Shown one piece after another: positions 36,513 through 45,746 of a stretch of 64,000 nucleotides of DNA. Numbering within the stretch: the stretch's first letter is position 1; the number at the start of each line of letters is the position of its first letter. The notes under the pieces are model-generated. The model was not told where the DNA came from and searched no databases. It saw only the letters and a list, made by a program, of their open reading frames with translations. Source of the stretch: Falsihalocynthiibacter sp042445055 (lineage in GTDB: Bacteria > Pseudomonadota > Alphaproteobacteria > Rhodobacterales > Rhodobacteraceae); NCBI RefSeq assembly GCF_042445055.1, contig NZ_CP170339.1:1-64000 (forward strand), read 5' to 3'. Position numbers and translations under genes: made by a program.

Positions 36513-38636
36513 ATGAACATTGCGAACAAACTTGCGCAGGAGCGACGTGCGCGCCTCGCTGCGGAGCGATTGCTTGAACAGAAGCAATCGGAACTCTTCC
36601 GTGCGAACTCCCGTTTGGGGGATCACGCGCGAACGCTTTCCGACCAAATCGTCGAAAAACGAAAAGAAGTCAAAGATGTACGCAAAGCGGCCGCAACTCT
36701 CGCCAGCGAAAAACATCAGGTACTGTCTGATCTGCGTACAGCCGAAACCAAAGTCCAAATCGCCGAGCGTCGCCTTTGGAATTCTATCGAAACGATTCAG
36801 GATGGCTTCGCAGTCTTTGATATAAACAACCGCCTGGTCTCCGCCAATAAAGCGTACCTCTCTGCATTTGACGGCCTCGAAGAAGTGCAAACAGGCGCAT
36901 CCTATGCTCGACTGTTGGAACTACTCTGCGAAGAAGGCATTGTAGATACTGGCGAACTTTCCCGAGGTGACTGGCAAAATGAAATGTTGAAGCGCTGGCA
37001 ATCGGACGATCTTGAACCGCTAACCGTGCGCCTCTGGAATAACCAGTTCATCCGCCTCATTGACCGCCGCGCCGATGGCGGAGACACCGTTTCGCTCGCG
37101 CTCAACATCACCGATACAATCAAGTACGAAGCCAAGCTAAAAGAGGCGCGCCGTAAAGCGGAAACCGCAAATCGCGCAAAATCGGCGTTCCTCGCGAATA
37201 TGAGCCACGAAATTCGAACTCCGATGAACGGCGTCGTCGGCATGGCGGATATATTGGCGGACACACCGCTTTCAGAGGAACAGAAGCTTTACATCAACAC
37301 CATCAAGCACTCCGGCGAGGCGCTCTTGGTGATCATCAATGACATTCTGGATTACTCGAAAATTGAAGCTGAGAAGCTCAGTCTTCATCCTGTACCCTTC
37401 GATTTGGACCACAATTTACACGAGGTTATGACGCTGCTTCAGCCTTCGGCGCAGGATAAGAGAATCGACCTAATCGCGAACTACGACCCACATCTTCCGG
37501 CGCATTTCTTGGGCGATCCGGGGCGTGTTCGTCAAATATTGACCAACCTAATCGGCAACGCGGTCAAATTCACGTCGCAGGGTCACGTGATTGTAAATGT
37601 TAGCGGCGCAGCGATTGTTGCGAGTAATTGCACCCAACTTCAAATCAGCATTGAGGACACGGGAATAGGCATCCAGCCAGATATGATTGAGTATATTTTC
37701 GGTGAGTTTAACCAAGTTGAGGACGACCGAAATCGCAAGTTCGAAGGGACAGGACTTGGACTGGCGATTACGAAACACCTTGTGGAAATGATGGGCGGTA
37801 AGATTAGCGTAATGTCAGAATACGGAAAGGGCTCTTGCTTTGAACTAACGCTTACTCTTCCCACTACGTCCAATGGACCGAATGCACCTAAACGACTGAG
37901 CATCAGCTCTGCCTGTATATTTGAGGACAATCCGTCCCTTTATGAAATCATTGCAAATCAACTAGCAGGAATCGGAGTTCGCGCTCGCGCTGCGGATACC
38001 ATTGACGACACCGACGCGGACCTACTGGTAATCGGTTCTGGCTACACAGGATTTACTGCATCAGAGGTCGTCGAACGAACGAATGCCGAGCTTCCAAAGT
38101 TAACAGTTACCTCAGCGAACACTGCTGTAGCGGAGACAAGACATACGAACGCTAATCTTCAGCATCCCTTGCGAAGAGACGATATTCTGAACGCAATTGC
38201 CGAGATATTTGACGCTGAACAGACCACTGAAGCGCTAGCCCAGCCCAGCGCGCGAAAATCGCCACTACGCATCCTTGCTGCCGAAGATAACCGCACCAAT
38301 CAGCTCGTTTTCAAAAAGATGATCAAGGAGCTGAATGCCGAATGCCTCTTCGCCAATAACGGGCGCGAGGCGATTGAGCATTATCTGAGCTTTCTGCCAG
38401 ATATCATCTTTATGGACATTTCCATGCCCGAGGTGGATGGCAAAGAAGCCACCCGCACGATCCGTGAAATGGAGCAAAGAGATAACTTACCGCGCGTTCC
38501 GATTATTGCCCTGACCGCGCACGCGATGCCAGATGACCGCGCGGAAATTCTCGCCGCTGGTCTGGACGATTATTCAACAAAGCCGCTACGCAAAGCCGTG
38601 ATCTTCGACAAAATAGAGAAGCACTGTGCCAGCTAG
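36513..38636 (+). CDS. Hybrid sensor histidine kinase with pseudo-receiver and receiver domains
   Basis: Signal-transduction kinase of 707 aa without obvious membrane segments. Order: N-terminal coiled coil (about 1-80), PAS domain (about 90-210), HisKA with NMSHEIRTPMNG (His about 232), then HATPase_c with NLIGNAVKF and GTGLGLAI. Next is a degenerate receiver (about 468-570) in which the phosphoacceptor position reads ADLLVIG and the conserved Lys is replaced (LQHPLRR). A canonical receiver follows with EDN, FMD (Asp about 635) and TKPLRK. The signal and output are unknown. It is divergent from the macroglobulin gene. Confidence 0.92.
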   Translation: MNIANKLAQERRARLAAERLLEQKQSELFRANSRLGDHARTLSDQIVEKRKEVKDVRKAAATLASEKHQVLSDLRTAETKVQIAERRLWNSIETIQDGFAVFDINNRLVSANKAYLSAFDGLEEVQTGASYARLLELLCEEGIVDTGELSRGDWQNEMLKRWQSDDLEPLTVRLWNNQFIRLIDRRADGGDTVSLALNITDTIKYEAKLKEARRKAETANRAKSAFLANMSHEIRTPMNGVVGMADILADTPLSEEQKLYINTIKHSGEALLVIINDILDYSKIEAEKLSLHPVPFDLDHNLHEVMTLLQPSAQDKRIDLIANYDPHLPAHFLGDPGRVRQILTNLIGNAVKFTSQGHVIVNVSGAAIVASNCTQLQISIEDTGIGIQPDMIEYIFGEFNQVEDDRNRKFEGTGLGLAITKHLVEMMGGKISVMSEYGKGSCFELTLTLPTTSNGPNAPKRLSISSACIFEDNPSLYEIIANQLAGIGVRARAADTIDDTDADLLVIGSGYTGFTASEVVERTNAELPKLTVTSANTAVAETRHTNANLQHPLRRDDILNAIAEIFDAEQTTEALAQPSARKSPLRILAAEDNRTNQLVFKKMIKELNAECLFANNGREAIEHYLSFLPDIIFMDISMPEVDGKEATRTIREMEQRDNLPRVPIIALTAHAMPDDRAEILAAGLDDYSTKPLRKAVIFDKIEKHCAS

Positions 38637-38637
38637 C

Positions 38638-39405
38638 TTACTCCATCGGTTTGATGAAAACGGGTTCAAGCTCGGTCGACCGCTCCTCATCAAACAGAAA
38701 ACCACCGCCGTCAAAATCTCGCAGTGCATCAGGCGATGCCAGACGATTTTGGATAATGAATCGCGCCATCGCACCACGTGCTTTCTTGGCGCTAAAACTA
38801 ATGACTTTGGGCCCGTTCGCACGTTCTTCTAGGAAATGCGGCGTGATAACCCGAAGGTTCAAAGCCTCTCGCTTCACAGCACCGAAGTACTCTTGTGATG
38901 CACAGTTCACCAGAATCTCGCTGTTACTCTGCTCGGCGGCCTCGTTCAGTGCATTCGAAATACGGTCACCCCAATACGCGTATAATGTCTTGCCCCGGCG
39001 TGTCGCCAGCCTGCTCCCCATTTCGAGGCGATATGGCTGTATCATATCAAGCGGTCGCAACACTCCATAGAGACCGGACAGAATCCGTAGGTGTTTCTGC
39101 GCGAAATTTACTTCCTCGCCATCCAAACTCCCCGCCTCAAGGCCGAGGTACGTATCGCCTGAAAACGCATAGGCGGCCTGCTTTGCACTCTCAGTTTCAG
39201 CTTCGGGCGCAAAATCGCGGAACCGTTCTGCGTTCAACTTGGCCAAATCTTCGCTGATGGACATCAAGTCTTGTAACTTCTTCACCGAAAGCCGCCGTGC
39301 AGTATTCGCAAGTGAGACAGCGTCGCTCTGAAAATCTGGGAGGCTGTGCGGCGCATCAATCGGATCGAAATTCAGACGCTTCGCAGGTGAAATAACGGTT
39401 AGCAT
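38638..39405 (-). CDS. yaaA: Peroxide stress protein YaaA
   Basis: DUF328/UPF0246 family protein, 255 aa. In E. coli YaaA limits free intracellular iron during peroxide stress and so reduces DNA damage. Family segments include the N-terminal ISPAKRLNF, LSGLYGVLRPLDMIQPYRLEMG and VISFSAKKARGAMARF. A GAGGAG site within the end of recQ precedes the ATG by 6 bases, so translation is coupled to recQ. Confidence 0.93.
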   Translation of the reverse strand: MLTVISPAKRLNFDPIDAPHSLPDFQSDAVSLANTARRLSVKKLQDLMSISEDLAKLNAERFRDFAPEAETESAKQAAYAFSGDTYLGLEAGSLDGEEVNFAQKHLRILSGLYGVLRPLDMIQPYRLEMGSRLATRRGKTLYAYWGDRISNALNEAAEQSNSEILVNCASQEYFGAVKREALNLRVITPHFLEERANGPKVISFSAKKARGAMARFIIQNRLASPDALRDFDGGGFLFDEERSTELEPVFIKPME

Positions 39406-39407
39406 TG

Positions 39408-41459
39408 CTACTCCTCATTCAGAACTTCAAGGAAGGCGCGCCCGAACCGCTCGGCCTTGGCGGTGCCCATTCCTGCCAGTTTTTCAATTGTTTCGATAGA
39501 ATCCGGTCGACGTTCCGCGATTTGACGCAGAGTAGACGTGCTGCAACTCAAATATTTATCTACACCTGTTTCGCCGCGCGCCAACTGAAGTTGAACTTCG
39601 GCCAGCTTATCGAATACATCACCGGCCTGCCGCCCCGCGAGTTTGCGACGGTGCGGATGCATATCTTGCGGTGTCGCGCCTAAGACGACCTCTAGGAATG
39701 TTGTTCCATAGGTTTCGAGTTTTTTGGCACCGATACCGCCAATGCGCGCCATATCATCAAGTGTCTGCGGACGAGTCTCGGCAATTTCGATTAGCGTCTT
39801 ATCAGTGAATACAACATATGCAGGCACGCGCGCAGCCTCGGCGAGGGCGCGGCGCTTTGCCTTGAGGGCGCTTAAGAGCGGCTCATCCTCGTCAGAAACC
39901 ATCCGTTTGATCGCGGGCGATTTCGATGTACCGGCTTTGGTTATCAAATCCCGACGCAACTCTATCGTTGCCTCATCACGCAAAATCGGGCGGGCATCGT
40001 CGGTCATTCGAAGCGCGCCGTAGCGTTCGGAATCTGGACGGATCAAATCATGCCCCATCATTTGTCGGAAGATAGCCTGCCACTCGCGCTTGCTGTATTC
40101 CTTGCCCACACCAAACGTCGGCAGCGCGTCATGCCCTTTTTCGCTAACCTTCTTGTTGCGTGTTCCCATCAGGATATCAATAAGATGCCCAGCACCAAAA
40201 TACTCGCCAGTGCGCAGGATTGCTGAGAGCGCCTTGCGAACCGCGACGGTTCCATCAAAAATATCTGGGCTATTATCACAGAGGTCGCATTTACCGCAGG
40301 GCGCGCTTTCCTCGCCAAAATAGGCAAGTAGTTTTTGACGACGGCAATGTAGGGCCTCGGCCAAACCAAGTAGCGCGTTGAGGCGCGCGTGATCGGCGGC
40401 GCGGCGCTCTGGTGGGGCCATTCCTTCGTCGATTTGGGTGCGACGCAAGCGAACATCATCCGCGCCAAACAATGTGAGCGTTTCCGCAGGAGCGCCGTCA
40501 CGACCCGCGCGGCCAATTTCCTGATAGTAGGTCTCAATTGATTTGGGCAAATCGGCATGCGCAACCCAACGAATATCAGGCTTATCAATACCCATCCCGA
40601 ATGCGACAGTCGCCGTTACGATTAGGCCGTCTTCGCGCTGAAAGCGGTTTTCGACAATACGGCGATCCTCGGCTTCCATTCCGCCGTGATAATGAAGCGC
40701 GTGATGCCCAGCATCCCGAAGCGCGTTCGCGAGCGCCTCGGTTTTTGATCGACTTGCACAATAGACTATTCCCGCTTGTCCTTTTCTGGCCGCTGCGAAA
40801 TTCAGGATCTGGCGACGCGGGCCATCTTTGGCCTCGAATGCGAGATGAATATTCGGGCGGTCAAATCCGTGTAGAAACGTTTCTGGAGCAACCCCGTCGA
40901 ACAGCCGCTCGATGATTTCATCACGGGTTTCCTGATCGGCGGTGGCAGTGAAGGCCGCGAGTGGCACGTCCAAGAGCCGCCGCAAATCCCCGATGCGGAG
41001 GTAATCCGGACGGAAATCATGCCCCCACGCGGACACGCAATGCGCTTCGTCCACCGCAATCATCGAGACTCCGACACGGCGCAGCATGTTCTGGGTTCCC
41101 GAATTCGCGAGCCGCTCGGGCGCCATATAAAGAAGTTTCATTCTCCCCGCATCAAGCGCGTCAAAGACCTCGGCGGTTTCTTCTTCGGTATTTCCGGATG
41201 TGAGCGCTCCTGCCTCAACGCCCGCTTCTTTCAAGGCGCGAACCTGATCGCGCATGAGCGCAATAAGCGGCGAAATCACAACCGTTACGCCATCGCGCAC
41301 AAGTGCGGGTAATTGAAAGCAAAGCGATTTGCCCCCGCCGGTCGGCATAATGGCGAGGGTGTTTTTCCCATTGGTCACAGCCTCGACGATTTCAGCCTGA
41401 CCAGGCCGGAATTCATCGAATCCGAATACCGTTGATAAGAGCGTTTTCGCGGTTTTCAT
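39408..41459 (-). CDS. recQ: ATP-dependent DNA helicase RecQ with tandem HRDC domains
   Basis: 3'-5' DNA helicase for recombination and fork repair. The product is 683 aa from the ATG at 41459. Motif I is MPTGGGKSLCFQLPA, motif II is VDEAHCVSAWGHDFRPDY, the zinc-binding cysteines are in CGKCDLCDNSP, and an RQC winged helix follows. Two HRDC units are visible at the C-terminus, one ending near GGIGAKKLETYG and a second ending near GMGTAKAERFG. Most RecQ proteins have one HRDC. The frame is open to 41507, but the shorter start aligns with E. coli RecQ. Confidence 0.93.
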   Translation of the reverse strand: MKTAKTLLSTVFGFDEFRPGQAEIVEAVTNGKNTLAIMPTGGGKSLCFQLPALVRDGVTVVISPLIALMRDQVRALKEAGVEAGALTSGNTEEETAEVFDALDAGRMKLLYMAPERLANSGTQNMLRRVGVSMIAVDEAHCVSAWGHDFRPDYLRIGDLRRLLDVPLAAFTATADQETRDEIIERLFDGVAPETFLHGFDRPNIHLAFEAKDGPRRQILNFAAARKGQAGIVYCASRSKTEALANALRDAGHHALHYHGGMEAEDRRIVENRFQREDGLIVTATVAFGMGIDKPDIRWVAHADLPKSIETYYQEIGRAGRDGAPAETLTLFGADDVRLRRTQIDEGMAPPERRAADHARLNALLGLAEALHCRRQKLLAYFGEESAPCGKCDLCDNSPDIFDGTVAVRKALSAILRTGEYFGAGHLIDILMGTRNKKVSEKGHDALPTFGVGKEYSKREWQAIFRQMMGHDLIRPDSERYGALRMTDDARPILRDEATIELRRDLITKAGTSKSPAIKRMVSDEDEPLLSALKAKRRALAEAARVPAYVVFTDKTLIEIAETRPQTLDDMARIGGIGAKKLETYGTTFLEVVLGATPQDMHPHRRKLAGRQAGDVFDKLAEVQLQLARGETGVDKYLSCSTSTLRQIAERRPDSIETIEKLAGMGTAKAERFGRAFLEVLNEE

Positions 41460-41525
41460 GGCCTGTGAGACTGCTTGTTTTGGTTGCGTTACAGTCCCAC
41501 ACGCCATCGGTCAGGGCAAGTGTCC

Positions 41526-41822
41526 CTAGTAGAAAAACGCCGCGTTGTTCTGAAGGATGATCCGAATGGCAATCAGCGCGATGAACGCAATAAGCGGCGC
41601 CAGATCAAGCCCTCCCATATCAGGAAGAAACTGGCGAATGCGCGAATAGATCGGCTCTAGCAACCTGTTCAACCCATACCAAATTTGCGCCACGAGAGGT
41701 TGGCGTGTGTTCAGTACTTGAAAATTAATCAACCAACTCATGATGATATGCGCGATCATGATGAACCAGACGACATCGAGCAGCAGATTTAGAATTTGAT
41801 AGAGCGAAGACATTAAGCGCAC
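41526..41822 (-). CDS. YggT family membrane protein
   Basis: A small inner-membrane protein of 98 aa with two hydrophobic segments and the YggT pattern (INFQVLNTRQPLVAQIWYGLNRLLEPIYSRIRQFLP). YggT proteins have been linked to cell-envelope integrity, osmotic or potassium stress and division, without a settled mechanism. An AAGGTG site precedes the ATG. It is the first gene of the yggT-recQ-yaaA strand group and is divergent from the thioesterase gene. Confidence 0.88.
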   Translation of the reverse strand: MRLMSSLYQILNLLLDVVWFIMIAHIIMSWLINFQVLNTRQPLVAQIWYGLNRLLEPIYSRIRQFLPDMGGLDLAPLIAFIALIAIRIILQNNAAFFY

Positions 41823-41948
41823 CTTGTTAAGTTGTTTTCTTCAAGTAATGCTCGAACCCTTTCCTGACAAGAGTTTAGTACGTTTGCCGCCACGTCGCGA
41901 TTGACGATGCGTCACTTTCCCTCCAAGGAATAGGTAAAGGAGACTGAC

Positions 41949-42488
41949 ATGTACCCGTTTTTTCGCCTCGGCAAGGAAATCTTCAAGTTTCGAAACGCAC
42001 CTACCATCACAGTAGGCGAGGATCACGTTTCGCACCATATTTGCTGGCCGTGGGATTTGGACTTCTGGTTTGAGTTGAACAACGGGCGCACGCTTTCTCT
42101 TTATGATTTGGGTCGTATTCCGTTGGCCACGCGCATGGGTCTCATCGGCACTCTCAAACGCGAAAATTGGGGTTTGACGATTGCGGGGAGCAGCGTGCGC
42201 TATCGTCGCCGCGTTCGTGCCTTTCAGCGTGTCGAAATGCGAAGCCGTATGACCACTTGGGATGATCGATTCATTTATCTTGAGCAATCCATGTGGCGAA
42301 ATGGCGAGTGCACCAGCCACGCTCTTTTCCGCGCGGCAATCACCGATAAGAACGGCATCGTCAATCTTGCTCGCGTGAAAGAAGCAATGCAGATCGAAAC
42401 CGAGCGCCCCGAGATGCCATCCTGGATTGCAGAATGGATAGCGGCAGAAGGCAATCGGCCTTGGCCACCCATGCAAGAAGCGAGCTAA
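41949..42488 (+). CDS. Thioesterase family protein (hotdog fold, 4HBT_2 type)
   Basis: A 179 aa protein with a hotdog-fold pattern: HHICWPWDLDFWFELNNGRTLSLYDLGRIPLATRMGL matches the helix and acidic/Asn region of acyl-CoA thioesterases of the 4-hydroxybenzoyl-CoA type. The C-terminal part contains a typical beta-sheet run (YRRRVRAFQRVEMRSRMTTWDDRFIYLEQ). The substrate is unknown. An AAAGGAGA site supports the ATG. It precedes the UMF1 transporter gene by 64 bases and may share its transcript. Confidence 0.78.
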   Translation: MYPFFRLGKEIFKFRNAPTITVGEDHVSHHICWPWDLDFWFELNNGRTLSLYDLGRIPLATRMGLIGTLKRENWGLTIAGSSVRYRRRVRAFQRVEMRSRMTTWDDRFIYLEQSMWRNGECTSHALFRAAITDKNGIVNLARVKEAMQIETERPEMPSWIAEWIAAEGNRPWPPMQEAS

Positions 42489-42552
42489 ATTCTTGCAACT
42501 TTGAGTAAACCTCTATTCACTCTTCCATAGGGCAGGGATTGAGGTTTGAGCA

Positions 42553-43920
42553 ATGGCAGGTGTTTCGGCAAAGAAACGCATATGGGGATGGATGCTGTTT
42601 GATTGGGCAAGCCAGCCCTATGCAACACTTCTTTTGACGTTCATCTTTGGCCCCTACTTTGCGGAAATCGTTTTTAACAACTTGACCGCCGAGGGCATGG
42701 AACCACAGCGCGCCAAAGCTGAGGCTCAGGCGCTCTGGGGCTATGGCCTTGCGGTTGCTGGCTTGGTGATCGCGTTCGCAGCACCGGTATTGGGCGCGGT
42801 TGCCGATAGCTCGGGCAATCGGATGCTATGGATAAAGATTTTCTCGGCTTTCTATGTTGTCGGGTCGGCGGGGCTTTGGCTTGCCAATCCAAACGATTTT
42901 GACACGACAACAATCCTTATTCTGTTTGGGATCGGGTTTATCGGAATGGAATTCACCACCATTTTCACGAACTCGATCCTCCCTTCCCTCGCGCCCAAAG
43001 ACCAGATCGGGCGCATTTCGGGCACGGGGTTCGCGATTGGATACTGGGGCGGCGTTCTATCGCTCTTTATTATGCTGCTGTTCTTTGCCGAAAATGCGAC
43101 GGGCGTTACCCTCCTTGGGATTTCGCCGCTCTTTGGGCTTGATCCAGCTTTGCGCGAGGGCACGCGTTTTGTCGGTCCGTTTACCGCAATTTGGTTTACC
43201 CTGGGGATGATCCCCTTTTTCCTGTGGGTGCGCGATACGCCGAGCGCGACCAGCTCTAGCGGTATTAAGCCCGCGCTGGCCACGCTCGCCGCAACGCTCA
43301 AATCTCTTCCATCACGGCACAGCCTCTTTTCGTTCCTAACCAGCAGCCTCTTCTATCGCGACGCACTGAATGGGCTTTATGGCTTCGGGGCGATTTATGC
43401 CAAGGGCGTGTTGGATTGGTCCATCATCCAGATCGGTATATTCGGAATTGTCGGAGCGGTCACAGCGGCGATATTCTCTTATATTGGCGGGCGCGTTGAC
43501 GAGAAAATCGGCCCTAAACCGGTGATCGCGGCATCAATTATATTGCTCATGGCGGTCTGTATTGTCGTTGTTTCCATGACGCGCGAGAGTTTGTTCGGAT
43601 TCAGTTTTGCACCGAACTCGATCGCGCCTGATATGATATTTTTCGTTTGCGGTGGCGTCATTGGCGCGGCTGGCGGGGTCCTTCAAGCAAGCTCGCGAAC
43701 CATGATGGTACGCCACACGAACCCCGCGCGTGCAACCGAAGCATTTGGACTTTATGCACTTTCTGGCAAAGCGACCGCATTCCTTGCGCCAGCACTTGTT
43801 GCGCTTGCATCCGACATGAGCGGAAATGCGCGGATTGGTATTACACCCCTTATTGCACTCTTCTTTATTGGCCTGATCCTGTTACTCTGGGTAAAACCCG
43901 AAGGAGATCAAACCGCATGA
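42553..43920 (+). CDS. MFS transporter, UMF1 family (Atg22-like)
   Basis: Inner-membrane permease of 455 aa with about 12 hydrophobic segments. The start WMLFDWASQPYATLLLTFIFGPYFAE is the UMF1/Atg22 signature, and ASSRTMMVRHTNPARATEAFGLYALSGKATAF is the matching C-terminal motif. The fungal relative Atg22 exports amino acids from the vacuole; bacterial substrates are mostly unknown. It ends in an ATGA overlap with mepA. Confidence 0.88.
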   Translation: MAGVSAKKRIWGWMLFDWASQPYATLLLTFIFGPYFAEIVFNNLTAEGMEPQRAKAEAQALWGYGLAVAGLVIAFAAPVLGAVADSSGNRMLWIKIFSAFYVVGSAGLWLANPNDFDTTTILILFGIGFIGMEFTTIFTNSILPSLAPKDQIGRISGTGFAIGYWGGVLSLFIMLLFFAENATGVTLLGISPLFGLDPALREGTRFVGPFTAIWFTLGMIPFFLWVRDTPSATSSSGIKPALATLAATLKSLPSRHSLFSFLTSSLFYRDALNGLYGFGAIYAKGVLDWSIIQIGIFGIVGAVTAAIFSYIGGRVDEKIGPKPVIAASIILLMAVCIVVVSMTRESLFGFSFAPNSIAPDMIFFVCGGVIGAAGGVLQASSRTMMVRHTNPARATEAFGLYALSGKATAFLAPALVALASDMSGNARIGITPLIALFFIGLILLLWVKPEGDQTA

Positions 43921-44789
43921 TTTTTCGAGCAGTTTTGACGATTTGCATCACCCTCGCCACTACCGTGACCCTCTCTGCCCAACCAGAGGCACGCGCGCTA
44001 TTTGGCCGCGAGAAGGTCGGCTCCAACCATAGAGCAGTGGCGCTTGGGAGCTATGCCAAAGGATGCCTCGCAGGGGCAGAGCAACTTCCAGAGACTGGCG
44101 CCACATGGCAGGCCATGCGCCTTTCGCGCAACCGCAACTGGGCACATCCAGAGACCGTAGATTTCGTAAAGGATCTGTCGCGCGAGGCGGCACGACAACC
44201 AGGCTGGAACGGGCTCTATGTTGGCGATATGTCACAGCCCCGTGGCGGTCCGATGACGTCTGGTCACCGCAGCCACCAAGTTGGGCTGGACGCGGATATC
44301 TGGATGCTTCCCGCACAGAACCTGCGCCTGTCGCGGCAGGATCGCGAAAATCTCTCATCCATCTCTATGCGCAAGAACGAAGGCGCTTTTGTTAACTCAA
44401 GCTGGACCCGTGCGCATCACAACATCATCAAAGCGGCGGCCAAAGATAAGCGCGTAGCGCGGATTTTTGTTTTCCCCGGCGCCAAGGTCCAGATGTGTAA
44501 GGACGAAAAGGGCAGCCGTGCGTGGCTTAGAAAAGTGCGCCCATGGTGGGGGCATCACTATCATTTCCATGTGCGCCTTTCCTGCCCCAAAGGTGTGAAA
44601 GGTTGCGTAGATCAGGCACCGCCACCTCAGGGCGACGGATGTAATGAAGCGGTGCAATGGGTAAACAACATTCTAAACCCACCGCCACCAAAACCGCGCG
44701 ACCCAAATGCGCCAGCACCCGCGCCACGGCGTGAGCTCACACTTTCGGATCTACCTCCTCAATGCGTTCAAGTATTATCATCGCGATAG
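43917..44789 (+). CDS. mepA: Penicillin-insensitive murein endopeptidase
   Basis: Periplasmic zinc LAS-type peptidase that cuts D,D- (and L,D-) cross-links in peptidoglycan. The product is 290 aa. A signal peptide ends near TLSAQ. Zinc ligands are recognisable in GHRSHQVGLDADIWM and WGHHYHFHVRL. The Pro-rich tail (PPPPKPRDPNAPAPAPRREL) is unusual but harmless-looking. An AAGGAGAT site inside the end of the MFS gene sets the ATG at 43917. Confidence 0.93.
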   Translation: MIFRAVLTICITLATTVTLSAQPEARALFGREKVGSNHRAVALGSYAKGCLAGAEQLPETGATWQAMRLSRNRNWAHPETVDFVKDLSREAARQPGWNGLYVGDMSQPRGGPMTSGHRSHQVGLDADIWMLPAQNLRLSRQDRENLSSISMRKNEGAFVNSSWTRAHHNIIKAAAKDKRVARIFVFPGAKVQMCKDEKGSRAWLRKVRPWWGHHYHFHVRLSCPKGVKGCVDQAPPPQGDGCNEAVQWVNNILNPPPPKPRDPNAPAPAPRRELTLSDLPPQCVQVLSSR

Positions 44790-45655
44790 CGGTGGCGGCC
44801 CTTTTGGGCTTTCTCTCACAAGGCTTCGCAACCAGCGGCGCAGATAAGGTACGATACGTCGGATCGTTCAAAATCAATCGAACAGACCCTGCGCAAGGCG
44901 GGTTCTCTGGGCTTTCGATGAATGACGACGGCACGATTTTCACCGCGATTTCGGACAAGGGTATGTTCTTTACTGGCGCCCTAATCCGCAATGGTGACGT
45001 CGTATCGCGAATGTCATTTACCCACGCCAGCCAGATTAAGGGCGGCAAAGGTCAGGAAATCGGCAAGGGCCGCAATGATTCCGAAGGCTTGGCAATTGAT
45101 CGTGACGGGAAGATTTTCGTTTCGTTCGAGGGGCCGGCGCGCGTCTGGTCATTCGGCAATATCAATGAGAACGCCCGCGCCCTCCCGCGCCATGAGAACT
45201 TCAAAAACATGGCGAACAACGGCGCGCTTGAGGCGCTGGCAATCAACAAACAGGGCCAGATTTTCGCGATACCCGAAGGACGCTATACTTCCACACAGCC
45301 ATTCGAAATTTATCGTTTCGATAGGGAATGGGGAATCTTCGCAACTGCTCCTCGCTCGGATGGGTTCCTTCCTGTTGGTGCCGATTTTGGTCCGGACGAA
45401 CATCTCTACCTGCTAGAGCGCAAGTTTAGCCCGATCTCGGGCTTCAAAAATCGCATTCGCAGGTTTGAACTTTCGAGCAACGGGATCCAACACGAAGAAC
45501 TCCTCTGGCAGAGCGAGTATGGCGAGCATGGTAACCTTGAAGGACTGTCAGTTTGGCGTGACGCGCACAACCAATTGCGCTTTTCAATGATTTCCGATGA
45601 CAACTTCAAGTTTTTCTTACGTAGCGAACTCGTGGAATACGCTCTAACAGAATAA
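44762..45655 (+). CDS. Secreted esterase-like-activity-of-phytase family protein
   Basis: A 297 aa protein with an N-terminal signal segment ending near SQGFATS and a beta-propeller-like domain of the phytase-like esterase family (PF13449-type). Recognisable segments are GGFSGLSMNDDGTIFTAISDKG, NDSEGLAIDRDGKIFVSFEG and NLEGLSVWRD. The enzymatic activity is not established. It overlaps the mepA end by 28 bases, so the two are probably coupled. Its stop lies 91 bases before the queuosine-precursor transporter start. Confidence 0.85.
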   Translation: MRSSIIIAIAVAALLGFLSQGFATSGADKVRYVGSFKINRTDPAQGGFSGLSMNDDGTIFTAISDKGMFFTGALIRNGDVVSRMSFTHASQIKGGKGQEIGKGRNDSEGLAIDRDGKIFVSFEGPARVWSFGNINENARALPRHENFKNMANNGALEALAINKQGQIFAIPEGRYTSTQPFEIYRFDREWGIFATAPRSDGFLPVGADFGPDEHLYLLERKFSPISGFKNRIRRFELSSNGIQHEELLWQSEYGEHGNLEGLSVWRDAHNQLRFSMISDDNFKFFLRSELVEYALTE

Positions 45656-45680
45656 CTTGCCATTCATCCAACTTTTCGAT

Positions 45681-45738
45681 AGGTCGCAGGCGTCCCACAG
45701 GGTGTGGGGCCGAGTCTCCGCTACCTTGATAAAACGGA
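45681..45738 (+). ncRNA. Candidate preQ1-I-like riboswitch (H-type pseudoknot)
   Basis: AGGT (45681-45684) can pair with ACCT (45723-45726) as P1. It is followed directly by CGCAG, so the strand reads AGGTCGCAG, close to the GGGUCGCAG of the Thermoanaerobacter preQ1-I aptamer as remembered. TCCG (45717-45720) lies inside the P1 loop and can pair with CGGA (45735-45738). The two are separated by P1 3' and the A-rich loop TGATAAAA. An extra 6-bp hairpin CCCACA-GGG-TGTGGG (45694-45708) is inserted in the loop. P2 3' overlaps the only Shine-Dalgarno-like GGAA (45736-45739), so ligand binding would switch translation off. Confidence 0.6.
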
Positions 45739-45746
45739 ATCAGAAA

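Noticed and set aside
45656..45746. SAM-II, SAM/SAH or preQ1-II leader upstream of the transporter
   Set aside because: The P1-loop-P2 order with A-rich spacer and CGCAG fits preQ1-I better, and the downstream gene is a queuosine-precursor transporter rather than a methionine-cycle gene.
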